A stretch of 64,000 nucleotides of DNA from Candidatus Nanopelagicales bacterium. GTDB taxonomy: Bacteria > Actinomycetota > Actinomycetes > S36-B12 > GCA-2699445. Positions 52,256 through 61,751 of this stretch are shown here, in pieces; the stretch's first letter is position 1; each line of letters begins with the position of its first letter. Made by a program: the position numbers and the translations under genes. The notes beneath the pieces are model-generated. The model saw only the letters and a program-made list of their open reading frames with translations, was not told where the DNA came from and searched no databases. The DNA lies in NCBI GenBank assembly GCA_037045355.1, contig JBAOHO010000010.1:114861-178860 (forward strand). The letters are read 5' to 3'.

Positions 52256-53539
52256 CTATGGGACCGAGCGGATGAACCGAACGAGGTACCCGGCGACCAC
52301 CATCACGACAGCGGTCGCCAGAAACAGAGTCGGATAGCCGCCCAGCGACGTGACCAAGGGTGCGGCGAGCATAGGCGCCAGGATCTGCGGCATCGTGTTG
52401 GCGATGTTGATGACACCCAGGTCCCGCGCACGATCCGCAGCGGCGGGGAGCACTTGGGTGATCAGCGCCTGGTCGACGGCCAGGTAGATGCCGTAGCCCA
52501 GTCCCAGGATGAACGCTCCGATCATCGCCGCGATGAAGTTCGGAATGAACGCCAGGATCAGCACAGCACCACCCATCACCATGCTGGACACGATGACGTA
52601 GATCTTGCGTCGACCCGAGCGATCCGAGCGCCGCCCGAAGAACACGGTGGTCAGGATCGCGCCTACCCCGTACAAGGCGATGAGTGTCGTCTGACCCTGC
52701 GCCGGCTGCGGATAGTCGAGGTAGTCCTGCAGGTAGTACAGCAGGTAGATGGTGGCCATGGCCGTGCCCAGCCATACGAGGAATCGAGTGATGAATGCCC
52801 AGGCGAAGTCGGGGTAGGCGCGTGGGCTGACCCAGAAGCTGGACCAGAACCGACCCCAGTCGAACGGCTGCAACGCGGACTTGGGCAGCCGTGCGTCCTT
52901 GACCAGCAACAGCAAGGGAAGCGCCAACACGACCATGAGTCCACCGAGCAGCCACGTCCCGTATTCCAGGTCGGTGACGACGAAGGACACCAACGCGACG
53001 CCAACCATGATGCCGAAGACGGATGCGAAACCCACCCATCCCGACACGGTCCCGCGCTGTCGCACCGGCGCCTGATCGGGGATGTAGGCCGTCAGTGCCG
53101 AGAACGCGACGTTCGCGCACGCCAAGACCAGGAACCACATGATCGCCAGTCCCGCCACGGTCGTCTGGAACGACATCCCCACCATGAGGACGGCACCGCT
53201 GACGACGCCGACGATCAGCCAGGGACGTCTACGCCCGATGGCCAACGTGGTGCGGTCGGACAGGGCACCGGCCAGCGGGTTGAACACCATGGCCGCCACA
53301 GCCCCGATGCCGCTGACCCACGCCAGGGCGGCTTCCTTGCCGTCCCCTCCGGTGAGCAGCTCGGTGTAGCGGGGGAGCAAGTTGTTGAGCGGCGTGATCA
53401 GGACCATCACGATGCCGAGATTGGCGAGGGTCAGCGAGATCAGGAACGTCCGGCTCACGTTCTGCTGGGGTTCGGCCAGGGCTGCCACAGCGTCATCCGC
53501 CGCCCGGATCTGATGCGCAGGCTGGCTCGGGTCACTCAC
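52256..53539 (-). CDS. MFS transporter, sugar-cation/SLC45-like
   Basis: A 427-aa transporter with 12 predicted helices. The loop after helix 2 reads PLAGALSDRTTLAIGRRRPW, the form seen in sugar and glycoside MFS carriers. GTG 53539 has AGGAGG 6 nt upstream and gives MSDPSQPAHQ; the frame is open far upstream but that is noncoding. It is divergent from the TPP enzyme operon with 165 nt between, so it probably imports the substrate of that pathway. The substrate is not readable. Confidence 0.87.
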   Translation of the reverse strand: MSDPSQPAHQIRAADDAVAALAEPQQNVSRTFLISLTLANLGIVMVLITPLNNLLPRYTELLTGGDGKEAALAWVSGIGAVAAMVFNPLAGALSDRTTLAIGRRRPWLIVGVVSGAVLMVGMSFQTTVAGLAIMWFLVLACANVAFSALTAYIPDQAPVRQRGTVSGWVGFASVFGIMVGVALVSFVVTDLEYGTWLLGGLMVVLALPLLLLVKDARLPKSALQPFDWGRFWSSFWVSPRAYPDFAWAFITRFLVWLGTAMATIYLLYYLQDYLDYPQPAQGQTTLIALYGVGAILTTVFFGRRSDRSGRRKIYVIVSSMVMGGAVLILAFIPNFIAAMIGAFILGLGYGIYLAVDQALITQVLPAAADRARDLGVINIANTMPQILAPMLAAPLVTSLGGYPTLFLATAVVMVVAGYLVRFIRSVP

Positions 53540-53704
53540 GACGCCTCCTGGTGTCCTGCTTCTCGACATTAGTGTCGGACCACAAGGTTGTCTGCCCGAC
53601 GGCTCAGCAGGGGCTTCTCCGGTTGCGGGCACGGATTGGTGGGGCAGCGTGCCACCACCCTGCTCACTGCGGCAGGATCGGAGTGCGAGACAGGGGCCGA
53701 CACG

Positions 53705-55636
53705 ATGGCGAATCGACAGGTGATGGCGAGTTCCCCACAGGACCGGGCGACGCAGATCGCCCGGGCGGGGGGCATGGACGCGGCGCTGACGGAAGGTGTT
53801 CTTCCGAAGTTCGTCGACCTGACAGTCGCCGAGGGCATTGTGCTGGGCCTTCTGCGGCAAGGCGTGAACCGCTATGTGACCGTTCTCGGACACGGCTCGA
53901 CCGAGCTCGGCGAGGTACTGCGGATCTACCAGGGCGCGGGACTTGTCCACGTCTTCCCGGTGCGACACGAGACAGCGGCTGCCCACTCCGCCACGGCCCT
54001 GCGGTGGGCCAGAGGCGAGAAGGCAGCGGTGGTCACCTCCATCGGGCCGGGCGCCCTGCAGGCGTTCGCAGGATCTCTGGTGGCAGCGAGCGATGGGATC
54101 GGGGTTTGGCACCTCTACGGAGACGAGACCACTGAGGACGAGGGTCCCAACATGCAGCAGATCCCTCGGGCACAACAGGGATTGTTCCTACAACTCACCT
54201 CGACCATGGGCCCCTCCTATTCGCTGCACACACCAGGCGCACTTCCAGTGGCGCTGCGTCGTGGCCTGAATCGGGTGGACGCCTCGGACCGGGCCGGCCC
54301 GTTCTACCTGCTCATGCCCTTGAACACGCAACCCGCGTTGATGCCGAACTTCAATCTCGAGGAATTGCCGGAAGGTGTTCCACCGGCGCCGGGCCCGGCT
54401 GCCGGCGACTACGGCACGGCCGCCCGCGAGTTGCTCGCGGCGCACCGCGTCGTCATCAAAGTAGGTGGCGGGGCGCGCGGCTGCGGAACTGAACTGCAGG
54501 AACTGGCCGAACTCATCGACGCCGTTTTCGTGATGTCGCCCATCAGTGTGGGAGTGGTCCCCAGCAGTTCTTCGCGATGCATGACCGTGGGCGGCAGCAA
54601 GGGCAGTATCAGCGGGAACTACGCGATGTCCGAGGCCGACGCCCTGCTCGTGGTGGGTGCACGTGCCGTGTGTCAGTCGGATTCGAGTCGGACCGGCTAC
54701 CCCAACGTTCGGCACGTGGTGAACATCAACACAGACATGGATGCCGCTCTGCACTACCAGCGGACCACCGGCCTCGTCGGTGACGCTCGCCTGACTCTCG
54801 AACTGCTGATCGCCGCGGTCCGCGAGGAACTCGCGCGGAACACCACCGGAACCACCGCAACCGCCAGCGCCACCGAATCAGATGCAGCCGGGGCCGAGTC
54901 GCAGTGGTTGGCCGACTGCCGTCAGAAGCGGCAGGAATGGGAGGCCTTCAAACAGGAGCGCTTCGACAATCCCACTCTGTTCGACGAGGCGTGGCAGGAA
55001 GAGGTCCTCACCCAGCCCGCCGCTATCCACCTCGTCATGCAGGCGGCGCACGAAGCCAGCGCGGTGGTGTTCTTCGACGCCGGCGATGTCCAGGCCAACG
55101 GATTCCAGTTGGCCGATGACGACGTCGAGGGCCGAACCATCACCGACGGCGGGGCGTCTTACATGGGGTTCGCCACCAGCGCCGTCCTCGCGACCGCATT
55201 GGGTTCCGAGCCCTGGCAGGCCGTCGCCATGACCGGGGACGGCTCCTTCACCATGAACCCCGCGGTCTTGATCGACGCCGCCGAGCACGGGGCAAACGGA
55301 GTGATCGTCGTCTTCGACAACCGCCGCATGGGGGCGATCTCCAGCCTGCAGTCGGCTCAGTACGGTGAGATCTTCGCGACCAACGACTCCGTCGCGGTCG
55401 ACTACGTGGCCTGGGCGAACTCGGTAACCGGGGTCCGGGGCATTCATGGCGGCACCACCCCCGACACTCTGCAGGCCGCGATGACGCAGGCACTGCAGTA
55501 CCCCGGCCTCGCAGTGGTCCACGTCCCTGTCTACTTCGGCGATGATCCCCTCGGTGGCCTGGGTGCTTTCGGGCGATGGAACGTCGGCAACTGGGTGGCC
55601 GAAACCCAGGCTCTGCGACACGAGATCGGACTGTGA
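53705..55636 (+). CDS. Thiamine-diphosphate-dependent enzyme, IolD-like
   Basis: A 643-aa enzyme with the acetolactate-synthase fold. The N-terminal PYR domain contains HETAAAHSATAL, whose Glu activates ThDP, and VVTSIGPGALQAFAG. The central domain begins near RVVIKVGGGARG. The C-terminal PP domain contains MTGDGSFTMNPAVLIDAA and VFDNRRMGAI (GDG...N motif). Length and the WNVGNWVAET end recall IolD (trihydroxycyclohexanedione hydrolase), but no other iol gene is present; a decarboxylase on a sugar-derived 2-keto acid is also possible. It overlaps the next gene by 4 nt (GTGA). Confidence 0.82.
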   Translation: MANRQVMASSPQDRATQIARAGGMDAALTEGVLPKFVDLTVAEGIVLGLLRQGVNRYVTVLGHGSTELGEVLRIYQGAGLVHVFPVRHETAAAHSATALRWARGEKAAVVTSIGPGALQAFAGSLVAASDGIGVWHLYGDETTEDEGPNMQQIPRAQQGLFLQLTSTMGPSYSLHTPGALPVALRRGLNRVDASDRAGPFYLLMPLNTQPALMPNFNLEELPEGVPPAPGPAAGDYGTAARELLAAHRVVIKVGGGARGCGTELQELAELIDAVFVMSPISVGVVPSSSSRCMTVGGSKGSISGNYAMSEADALLVVGARAVCQSDSSRTGYPNVRHVVNINTDMDAALHYQRTTGLVGDARLTLELLIAAVREELARNTTGTTATASATESDAAGAESQWLADCRQKRQEWEAFKQERFDNPTLFDEAWQEEVLTQPAAIHLVMQAAHEASAVVFFDAGDVQANGFQLADDDVEGRTITDGGASYMGFATSAVLATALGSEPWQAVAMTGDGSFTMNPAVLIDAAEHGANGVIVVFDNRRMGAISSLQSAQYGEIFATNDSVAVDYVAWANSVTGVRGIHGGTTPDTLQAAMTQALQYPGLAVVHVPVYFGDDPLGGLGAFGRWNVGNWVAETQALRHEIGL

Positions 55637-57162
55637 CGACAATGCCTTCATCACTGGGAGACCTCGCGGCACCCGCCGAACTGTTCATCGACGGGACCTG
55701 GCGCGCGGCCTCCGACGGCGCCACGATCGCCGTGCACGACCCCGCGACAGAAGAGGTCATCGCCCGGGTGCCCGACGCCACGGACGTCGACGTCGACGCT
55801 GCGCTCGCCAGCACTGCCGCCGGATTCGACACGTGGCGTCGCGTGGGCGCCTGGGAACGATCGGCGATTCTGCGCAGGATGGCCGAGATCATCCGCGACG
55901 ATCTGGACCGCTACGCGGCGGTCATGACCGCTGAGTTGTCCAAACCGCTGGCACAGTCCCGGGCCGAGGTTCTCTCCGCCGCCGACCAGTTCGACTGGTA
56001 CGCCGATGAGGCCCGTCGCGTATACGGCCGCACAGTGCCGGCCCACTCCACCGACATGCGGATCACGGTGATCCGGGAACCCATCGGGCCCGTGGCGGCG
56101 TTCGCGCCCTGGAACTTCCCCTCACTACTGCCCGCGCGCAAGATCGCGCCCGCCCTGGCCGTCGGCTGCTCGATCATCGTCATGCCCGCAGTCGAAGCGC
56201 CGCTGTCCGGGCTCCTGTTCGCCGAGGCCGCCCAGCGGGCGGGGCTTCCCGATGGTGTCATCACCATGCTCACCGGCGATCCTGCGCGGATCTCGGCGCG
56301 GCTACTCGCCTCGTCGGTCATCCGCAAGGTGTCGCTCACCGGGTCCGTACCGGTGGGGATCCTCCTTGCCGAGCAGTCCGCCCGCACCCTGAAATCGGTG
56401 AGCATGGAGTTGGGTGGTCACGCTCCGGTCCTCGTCTTCCCGGACGCGGATATCGATGCTGCCGCCCGGGCCGCTGCCCTGGGCAAGTTCCGCAACGCGG
56501 GTCAGGTCTGCATCTCGGCGAGCCGGTTCCTCGTGCATGAATCCGTCGTCACGCGCTTCACCGAAGCCTTCGTCGACCAGGCTCGACAACTGAACGTGGG
56601 TCCCGGCACGGATCCCCGAGCGGACATGGGTCCCCTGGGTTCCGCCAAGCGACTGGCAGCCATGGAAGACCTCGTGGCGGACGCTGTCGACAAGGGAGCG
56701 ACCGTGACCCTGGGGGGCTCTCGCATGGAGGAGTTCCAGGCAGGCTTCTTCTTCGCCCCGACCGTGCTCACCGACGTCTCGGACGACATGACCGTCATGA
56801 CCGAGGAGCCGTTCGGGCCCGTGGCCCCGATCACGTCGTTCGCGTCGTTCGACGAGGCTGTCGCCCGCGCGAACTCCACTCCCTACGGACTGGCCGGTTT
56901 CGTCTACACCCGAGACCTGGCGCTGGCTCACCGCGCGGCGGAGGCACTCGAGGTCGGGATGGTCGGCGTGAACCACCTGACGATCGCAACGGCCGAGGCG
57001 CCTTTCGGTGGCGTCAAGTACTCCGGTTACGGGCGAGAGGGTGGCACTGAGGGAATCGATGCGTACACCCACGCGAAGTACATCAACATGCTCCTGCCGG
57101 AGAACCCGAACATGCTCCTGCCTGAGAACCCGAACATGCTCCTGCCGGAGAACCCGCAGTGA
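55633..57162 (+). CDS. NAD(P)-dependent aldehyde dehydrogenase (succinate-semialdehyde type) with repeat tail
   Basis: A 509-aa enzyme oxidising an aldehyde to the acid. The general-base Glu is in SMELGGHAPVL and the catalytic Cys is in NAGQVCISASRF; FAPWNFPSLLPARKIAPAL is the cofactor region. It resembles succinate-semialdehyde or 2,5-dioxovalerate dehydrogenases. The normal family end (GREGGTEGIDAYTHAKYI) is followed by three perfect copies of NMLLPENP. Both ends overlap neighbours by GTGA, so the three genes are translationally coupled. Confidence 0.92.
   Translation: MTTMPSSLGDLAAPAELFIDGTWRAASDGATIAVHDPATEEVIARVPDATDVDVDAALASTAAGFDTWRRVGAWERSAILRRMAEIIRDDLDRYAAVMTAELSKPLAQSRAEVLSAADQFDWYADEARRVYGRTVPAHSTDMRITVIREPIGPVAAFAPWNFPSLLPARKIAPALAVGCSIIVMPAVEAPLSGLLFAEAAQRAGLPDGVITMLTGDPARISARLLASSVIRKVSLTGSVPVGILLAEQSARTLKSVSMELGGHAPVLVFPDADIDAAARAAALGKFRNAGQVCISASRFLVHESVVTRFTEAFVDQARQLNVGPGTDPRADMGPLGSAKRLAAMEDLVADAVDKGATVTLGGSRMEEFQAGFFFAPTVLTDVSDDMTVMTEEPFGPVAPITSFASFDEAVARANSTPYGLAGFVYTRDLALAHRAAEALEVGMVGVNHLTIATAEAPFGGVKYSGYGREGGTEGIDAYTHAKYINMLLPENPNMLLPENPNMLLPENPQ
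57085..57156 (+). repeat. 24-bp tandem repeat, three copies, at the 3' end of the ALDH gene
   Basis: Three consecutive units opening AACATGCTCCTGCC and closing GAGAACCCG, differing by a single G/T. Each writes Asn-Met-Leu-Leu-Pro-Glu-Asn-Pro, then CAG TGA. Confidence 0.9.
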
Positions 57163-57410
57163 ACCAACGAGGCGTGGATCGCGGGCTGACTTCCTACGGT
57201 GACGAGGGATTCAGCCGTTTCCTGCGCCGCGCCTTCCTCGCGTCCGCCGGCTTCGACGACTCCGACCTCGACCGTCCTGTCGTGGGTATCGCGGACACCA
57301 GCAGCGACTACACGACCTGTCATCGCGAGATGCCCCAGCTCATCGAAGCGGTTCGCCGCGGCGTCCTCGAAGCCGGTGGCCTGCCGTTCGTGTTCCCCAC
57401 GATGTCGCTG
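57159..57410 (+). CDS. IlvD/Edd-family dehydratase, N-terminal fragment cut at the seam
   Basis: About 84 residues of an Fe-S dehydratase. LTSYGDEGFSRFLRRAFL, RPVVGIADTSSDYTTCHREM (with Fe-S Cys54) and LIEAVRRGVLEAGGLPFVFPTMSL match the N-terminus of dihydroxy-acid and sugar-acid dehydratases (about 570 aa in full). Similarity stops after TMSL, where the sequence switches to the unrelated tail. It follows ALDH with a GTGA overlap. The sugar-acid subgroup is more likely than IlvD proper, given the neighbours. Confidence 0.8.
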
Positions 57411-57430
57411 CCCGAGCCGAGCCGAGGGCG
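57405..57430. other. Seam between actinobacterial and alphaproteobacterial-like sequence
   Basis: The dehydratase homology ends near 57,410 and acyl-CoA dehydrogenase homology on the same strand begins by about 57,430. The joint contains a short repeated GCCGAGCCGAG, which could have served as microhomology. Indel density rises sharply to the right. Confidence 0.75.
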
Positions 57431-57908
57431 CCGAGGTCGAACGAGATCGGCATGGGCCTGAAGTCAGAAGTGCTGCTCGCGCTCTCGGCGGACGCGCTCG
57501 GCGGGGCCAGCGCCCCACGCTCGACATGACTGTCGAGTATCTCAAGATGCGCAAGCAGTTCGAACGGCCGCTCGCCATGTTCCAGGGCGCTCAAGCACCG
57601 CTGCGCCGACCTCAAGACCCAGATCGTCGCCGCCGAGGGGCGCCGCTATGGTCACGCGCCGCCGATCCGGCTGCGACGCTCGCCGACATGGGAGCGCTCA
57701 AGGCCCTGGCCTGCGACACCTATCGCTTCGTAGCCGAGGAAGCGATCCAGCTGCACGGCGGCATCGGCCTGACCGAGGAACACCAGTGCCACCTGTTCAT
57801 GAAGCGGGCGATGCTGAACCTTGTGCTCGGCGGCAGCCAGGACGACCTTCTGGAAAAGGCGGGGCGGCAGGCGCTGGCGCAATTCGCCGAATCGGAAGTC
57901 TCCCCTCC
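57430..57908 (+). CDS. Acyl-CoA dehydrogenase, C-terminal part (partial, frameshifted)
   Basis: Flavoprotein domain fragments read in several frames: IGMGLKSEVLLALSADALGGASA, TLDMTVEYLKMRKQFERPLAMFQ and ALACDTYRFVAEEAIQLHGGIGLTEEHQ, then FMKRAMLNLVLGG. QLHGGIG is the usual FAD/substrate segment near the end of the family. At least three indels lie near 57,515, 57,588 and 57,640. The N-terminal half is missing because of the seam. It probably belongs with the SDR, ligase and ADH that follow, as an acyl-CoA degradation cluster. Confidence 0.8.
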
Positions 57909-57938
57909 CCAGACGGGGGGCTTTTCGGATGCCGGACC
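57902..57938 (+). terminator. Possible rho-independent terminator
   Basis: Imperfect inverted repeat AAGTCTCCCC...GGGGGGCTTTT with a short T-run, placed between the acyl-CoA dehydrogenase end and the convergent SDR end. Bulges make it uncertain. Confidence 0.35.
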
Positions 57939-57945
57939 AGGCAGC

Positions 57946-58711
57946 CTATGGCTTCATCATCGCCCCTCCGTTGACGCTGATAACCTGCCCGGTGATGTAG
58001 CTGCCCTCATCCGACATCATCAGTGCGCCCATCGCGGCGATGTCACACGGCCTGCCCAGGCGACCGACGAGAGTTGCCTTCGCGAATGCCTCGGCAACTT
58101 CCGCCGGGATATGCTCCGCGAACCTTGGGTGCGAAACAACGCCGGGGCAGATCACATTGGCGCGGATGCCCTGCGGACTGAACCGCCGCGCGACATGGCG
58201 GGCCAGCGCCGTGAGCGCGACCTTGCTCATCGCATAGGCCAGCCGCACTTCCTCGCCCATGAAGGCAGCGTCCGAACTCGTATAGACGATGGAACCACCG
58301 CCGCGCTTCAGCATCGCCGGGATCGGCATGGCGCGTGCACAGCACGAAACCGCGCGCGCTCACGTTCCAGACCTCGTCGAAGTCGTCCATCGGGATGGTG
58401 GTAACGTCGTTCAGCGAATTTCCTTCGTTGAAGCCGGCATAGTTGGCGTGGAAGCCATCGAGCCCGCCGAAGCGCGATTGCGCGAGCGAGACGATTGCCG
58501 CGATGGATTCCCCGTCGGCGCCGTCAAGCCTCGTGCCGGCGACTTTCAACCCCGCCCCGGAAAAGGCTTCGGCGGTGCCGATTGCCCTTCTGCTGTCAAT
58601 GTCGCCCAGCACCACCGAGGCGCCTTCGGAGGCATAACGCCGCGCCAGTTCATCGCCGATGCCGCCAGCCCCCGCGACGACGATCACCTTGCCGTTCAAT
58701 CTGCCTTCCAT
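57946..58711 (-). CDS. Short-chain dehydrogenase/reductase (frameshifted)
   Basis: An NAD(P)-dependent oxidoreductase of about 254 aa. The N-terminal part MEGRLNGKVIVVAGAGGIGD has the nucleotide motif. After GFVLCTRHA the frame changes at about 58,330 (one extra base) and continues IPAMLKRGGGSIVYTSS with Ser, then LAYAMSKVAL with Tyr-x3-Lys, and ends VISVNGGAMMKP. All catalytic residues are present once repaired. It lies 28 nt downstream of the AMP-ligase on the same strand. The substrate is unknown. Confidence 0.82.
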
Positions 58712-58739
58712 CGTCCGTCTCCCGCCGCTTGCGGCCGGC

Positions 58740-60468
58740 CTAACCCGCCGATTTCGCCTCCAGCCGCTTGACCGCCAGTTCGCGCACGGTGCTCGACTTG
58801 ACCTTTTGTTGCCGGTCAGCGCATAATCCCCGTCGGTGAAGAACAGCACCCGGCGCGGTACCTTGAAGCTGGCGATTTCCTGCTTCACGAAGGCAATGAT
58901 CTCCGCTGCCGAAAGCTCGGTTCCCTCGATCGGCACAATGCATGCGACCACCATCTCGCCCAGCAGATCGTCGGGCACGCCCACCGTCTGGCTGTGCTTG
59001 ACGCCAGGGAACTCACGATGACGTCATCCACCTCGACCGGGGTAAAGAGACATTGGCGCCGCCGGTCTTGATCATGTCGGTCAGCCGTCCATCCCAGAAG
59101 AAGCGCCCCTGCGCATCTCGATGGCCGCCGTCGCCTGTGCAATATACGGGTACCCCTCGGCGTCGAAGCACTCCTCGGGGCCTTGCCGAGATAGCCCTGA
59201 TCAGCGTCGGCCCCTTGATGCACATCTCTCCCTTCTGGCCGAGCGGCAGGATCGCGCCCGACATCGGATCGACGATCTTCATCACATTGCCGGGAAGCGG
59301 CGGACCGGCGCTGGCGAGGTAGACCTCGGGCGGCGTATCCGCAGCATAGCCGGTGCACACCGTCATCGTCGGTGGTGCCGAAGGCAAAGGGCACGCGCCA
59401 GTCGGTGTTCACCGTGGGATGCTCCCAGATCATCTCGCCGCGCGGGATGTACTTCAGGCTGGACAGGTCGGCGCTCGCCCAGTTGGGTGCGGCCTGAAAG
59501 CGTGCCCATTGGTGCGGGCGGCCGTTGATGAAGGCAATGCGCTCCTTCTCGATCAGCTCCAGCGCCTCGGTCTCGTCGAAGTAGCGCTGCAGGATCACCG
59601 CGCCGCCAGTGGAAAAGGCGCTGCCCGCGACCATCGAGATATTGCCCGACCAGAAGAAGCCATTGCCGGTCCAGCCGCGACACCGGCTCGCGCATCGCGA
59701 AAGTGCGCGGCCAGCGCCACCACTGGATGGTGAAGGCGCGCTGCGAATGGACGATGCCCTTGGGCAGGCTGGTGGTTCCGGATGAAAAGAAGACGCCGCC
59801 AGGATCGCTGGGCACCACCGAACGGCCCGGGCGAATAGCTGCGTGTCGCCGATTCCGGCCCCGCGCCTCAAGGAAACCGTCCCACCGCTCCACCGCTCCG
59901 CCCTGCGTGGAGCTCCAGCGGATTGGCGTCGCCCTGGCACGCCGCCGACCGAGACGAGGTGGCGCAGGAAGGGGAAGCGGTCCGATGCCGTAGCCGGTTC
60001 GCCCTGCGCGATCGCCGGTTCCAGCCCGGCGATCATCGCGTGGAAGTCCTTCTTCAACACATGCTGTTCGAACAGCAGCAGCGAAATCTGCGAGGCCTTG
60101 AGCATGTAGTCGAGCTCATTCGGCGTCGAGAAGGTGCTTCTTAGCGCCACCGGCACACCGCCCGCAAGCGCGATTCCAAACAGCGAGGCGATGAATTCCG
60201 GTCGGTTGGTCATCAGGATGCCGACGTGAAGTTTCCTTGCCGACGCCGCTGCCAATCAGCGCCTTCGCCACGGCCATGGAATCGCCGAAGCAGATCGTTA
60301 TAGCTCCACTGATAGCTGGTTTTTGCACTCGCGCAGCACCAGAGCCTCGGCATCGCCATGCCGCGCTGCTATTATCTCTCGCAAATAGCCGCCAATCGTG
60401 TGTGCCCCCTGCCCTTCCTCCTCGGAAAGTGGAATGCCCTTGACCAGTGACAGGGCGGTATCCGCCAC
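58740..60468 (-). CDS. Acyl-CoA synthetase / AMP-binding ligase (multiple frameshifts)
   Basis: A class I adenylate-forming ligase of about 575 aa in pieces. GTG 60468 (MADTALSLVKGIPLSEEEG) has AGGGAG upstream. Pieces in order are: IGGYLREIIAARHGD; VGILMTNRPEFIASLFGIAL; FFSSGTTSLPKGIVHSQRA (ATP loop); IAFINGRPHQWARF; YCTGDGGHRDAQGRFFWDGR; DMIKTGGANVS; and GDYALTGNK with the catalytic Lys near the end. At least six indels separate them. It activates a carboxylic acid as the CoA ester; the chain type is unknown. Confidence 0.8.
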
Positions 60469-60483
60469 GCTACATCTCCCTGA

Positions 60484-60522
60484 ATTGACCGGGTGCATTG
60501 ACCGGGTGCATTGACCGGATGC
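60484..60522. repeat. 13-bp tandem repeat upstream of the AMP-ligase
   Basis: Three consecutive copies of ATTGACCGGGTGC (the last with one change), 15 nt upstream of the ligase start. They fall between divergent genes and could be operator repeats. The rest of the 243-nt gap shows no gene. Confidence 0.7.
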
Positions 60523-60711
60523 GAAAGTTCGAACCTAACAGCGGCCCTCCGCAAGGCAAGGCTGGCTCCAACCGTTCCCGGCGGCGGTCACGCCGCCGCG
60601 CAGGCTTAGGCAATTGGCGGCGCGGCTCATCGCCATGGCGATGGCATTTAGGACGTGAAACCTGCCCCCGCCTTGGTCTAGGACGGGGCAAAGCCAGATG
60701 GGAGAGAATTG

Positions 60712-61710
60712 ATGGCGAAGGTTGCGAAACTCCAGAGCGGAAAGGGCGTCGATACGCTCAACATTATCGATGCGCCGATCCCCGATCCCGGGCCGGGCGA
60801 GGCGCTGGTGCGGCTGCATGCGGCGACGCTCAACTTCCGCGACCTGATCATGGCCAGGGGGTTGATCCCCGGCATCGCGAAGGAACCGGAGCTGATCCCG
60901 CTGTCCTGCGGCGCGGGCGCGGTGGTTTCGGTGGGCAGCGGCGTCACCCGGGTGAAGGCCGGAGACCGCGTCAGCCCGATCTTCACGCTGGGCTGGATCA
61001 GCGGCGAACAGAAAAGTTACGAAATGCTGGGCGGTTCGGTCGATGGCGTTGCCCGGCAATATGCCGTGTTCCCAGCCGAAAGCCTGGTCCGCAATCCCGA
61101 CGAGCTGGGCGATCTCTGAAGCCGCGACGCTGACTTGCGCGGCGCTCACCTCATGGTCGGCGCTGACGGGTTTCCGGCCCACCGCACCTGGCGAATGGGT
61201 GTTGGCGCATGGCACCGGCGGCGTTTCGCTCGCCGCGCTGCAACTCGCCAAGGCGATGGGTGCCAATGTCGCGATCACCTCCTCGTCGGACGCGAAGTCG
61301 CTCGCGCCCGCTGGCTGGGTGCGGATGTGACCGTGAACTACAAATCGACGCCAAACTGGGCGAAGCGATCCGCAACGCCGTTGGCGGCGCCAGGATCGCC
61401 AACATCATCGACACGGTCGGCGCGGTGCAGTTCGAGGACAACGCCTCGCTGCTGGTCCAGGGCGGTCAGCTTTCGGCCATCGGCATGCTGGGGTTCGGAC
61501 TTCAGCTGGACGAAGCAGAACCCCGAGGTCAACCTCGTCCCCATCGCGGTCGGCAACCGCGACCAGCACGAGGCGATGGCGCGCTTCATGGTCGAACACC
61601 GCATCAACCCGGTGGTCGATGTGGTCTATGACCTCGACCGCATCCAGGATGCCTACCGCTGCCTGGAGAGCGGACAGTTCTTCGGCAAGGTCGCGGTGAA
61701 CCTGCTCTGA
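60712..61710 (+). CDS. Zinc-free MDR alcohol dehydrogenase / quinone reductase-like (frameshifted)
   Basis: An NAD(P)-dependent enzyme of about 333 aa. The N-terminal part MAKVAKLQSGKGVDTL... GEALVRLHAATLNFRDLIM is the MDR catalytic domain without zinc Cys. It stops at 61,119, and the frame continues as EAATLTCAALTSWSAL, AHGTGGVSLAALQLAKAMGA (nucleotide motif), VGAVQFEDNASLLVQGGQLS, and RINPVVDVVYDLDRIQDAYRCLESG. At least four indels. GGGAGAG lies before the ATG. It is divergent from the ligase. Confidence 0.8.
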
Positions 61711-61721
61711 GCCCAACCGCC

Positions 61722-61745
61722 CGCCCCTCCCCGCGCGGAGGGGCG
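61722..61745. terminator. Terminator hairpin between convergent genes
   Basis: A 9-bp perfect stem (CGCCCCTCC / GGAGGGGCG) with a 6-nt loop, 12 nt after the MDR stop and 7 nt from the lpd stop. It probably acts in both directions. Confidence 0.65.
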
Positions 61746-61751
61746 CGGCGA

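Noticed and set aside
52157..53572. 471-codon frame opposite the MFS gene
   Set aside because: His/Gln/Arg-rich antisense of membrane helices; no motif.
57085..57156. CRISPR-like array
   Set aside because: Repeats are contiguous without spacers and are in frame inside a gene; no cas genes anywhere in the window.
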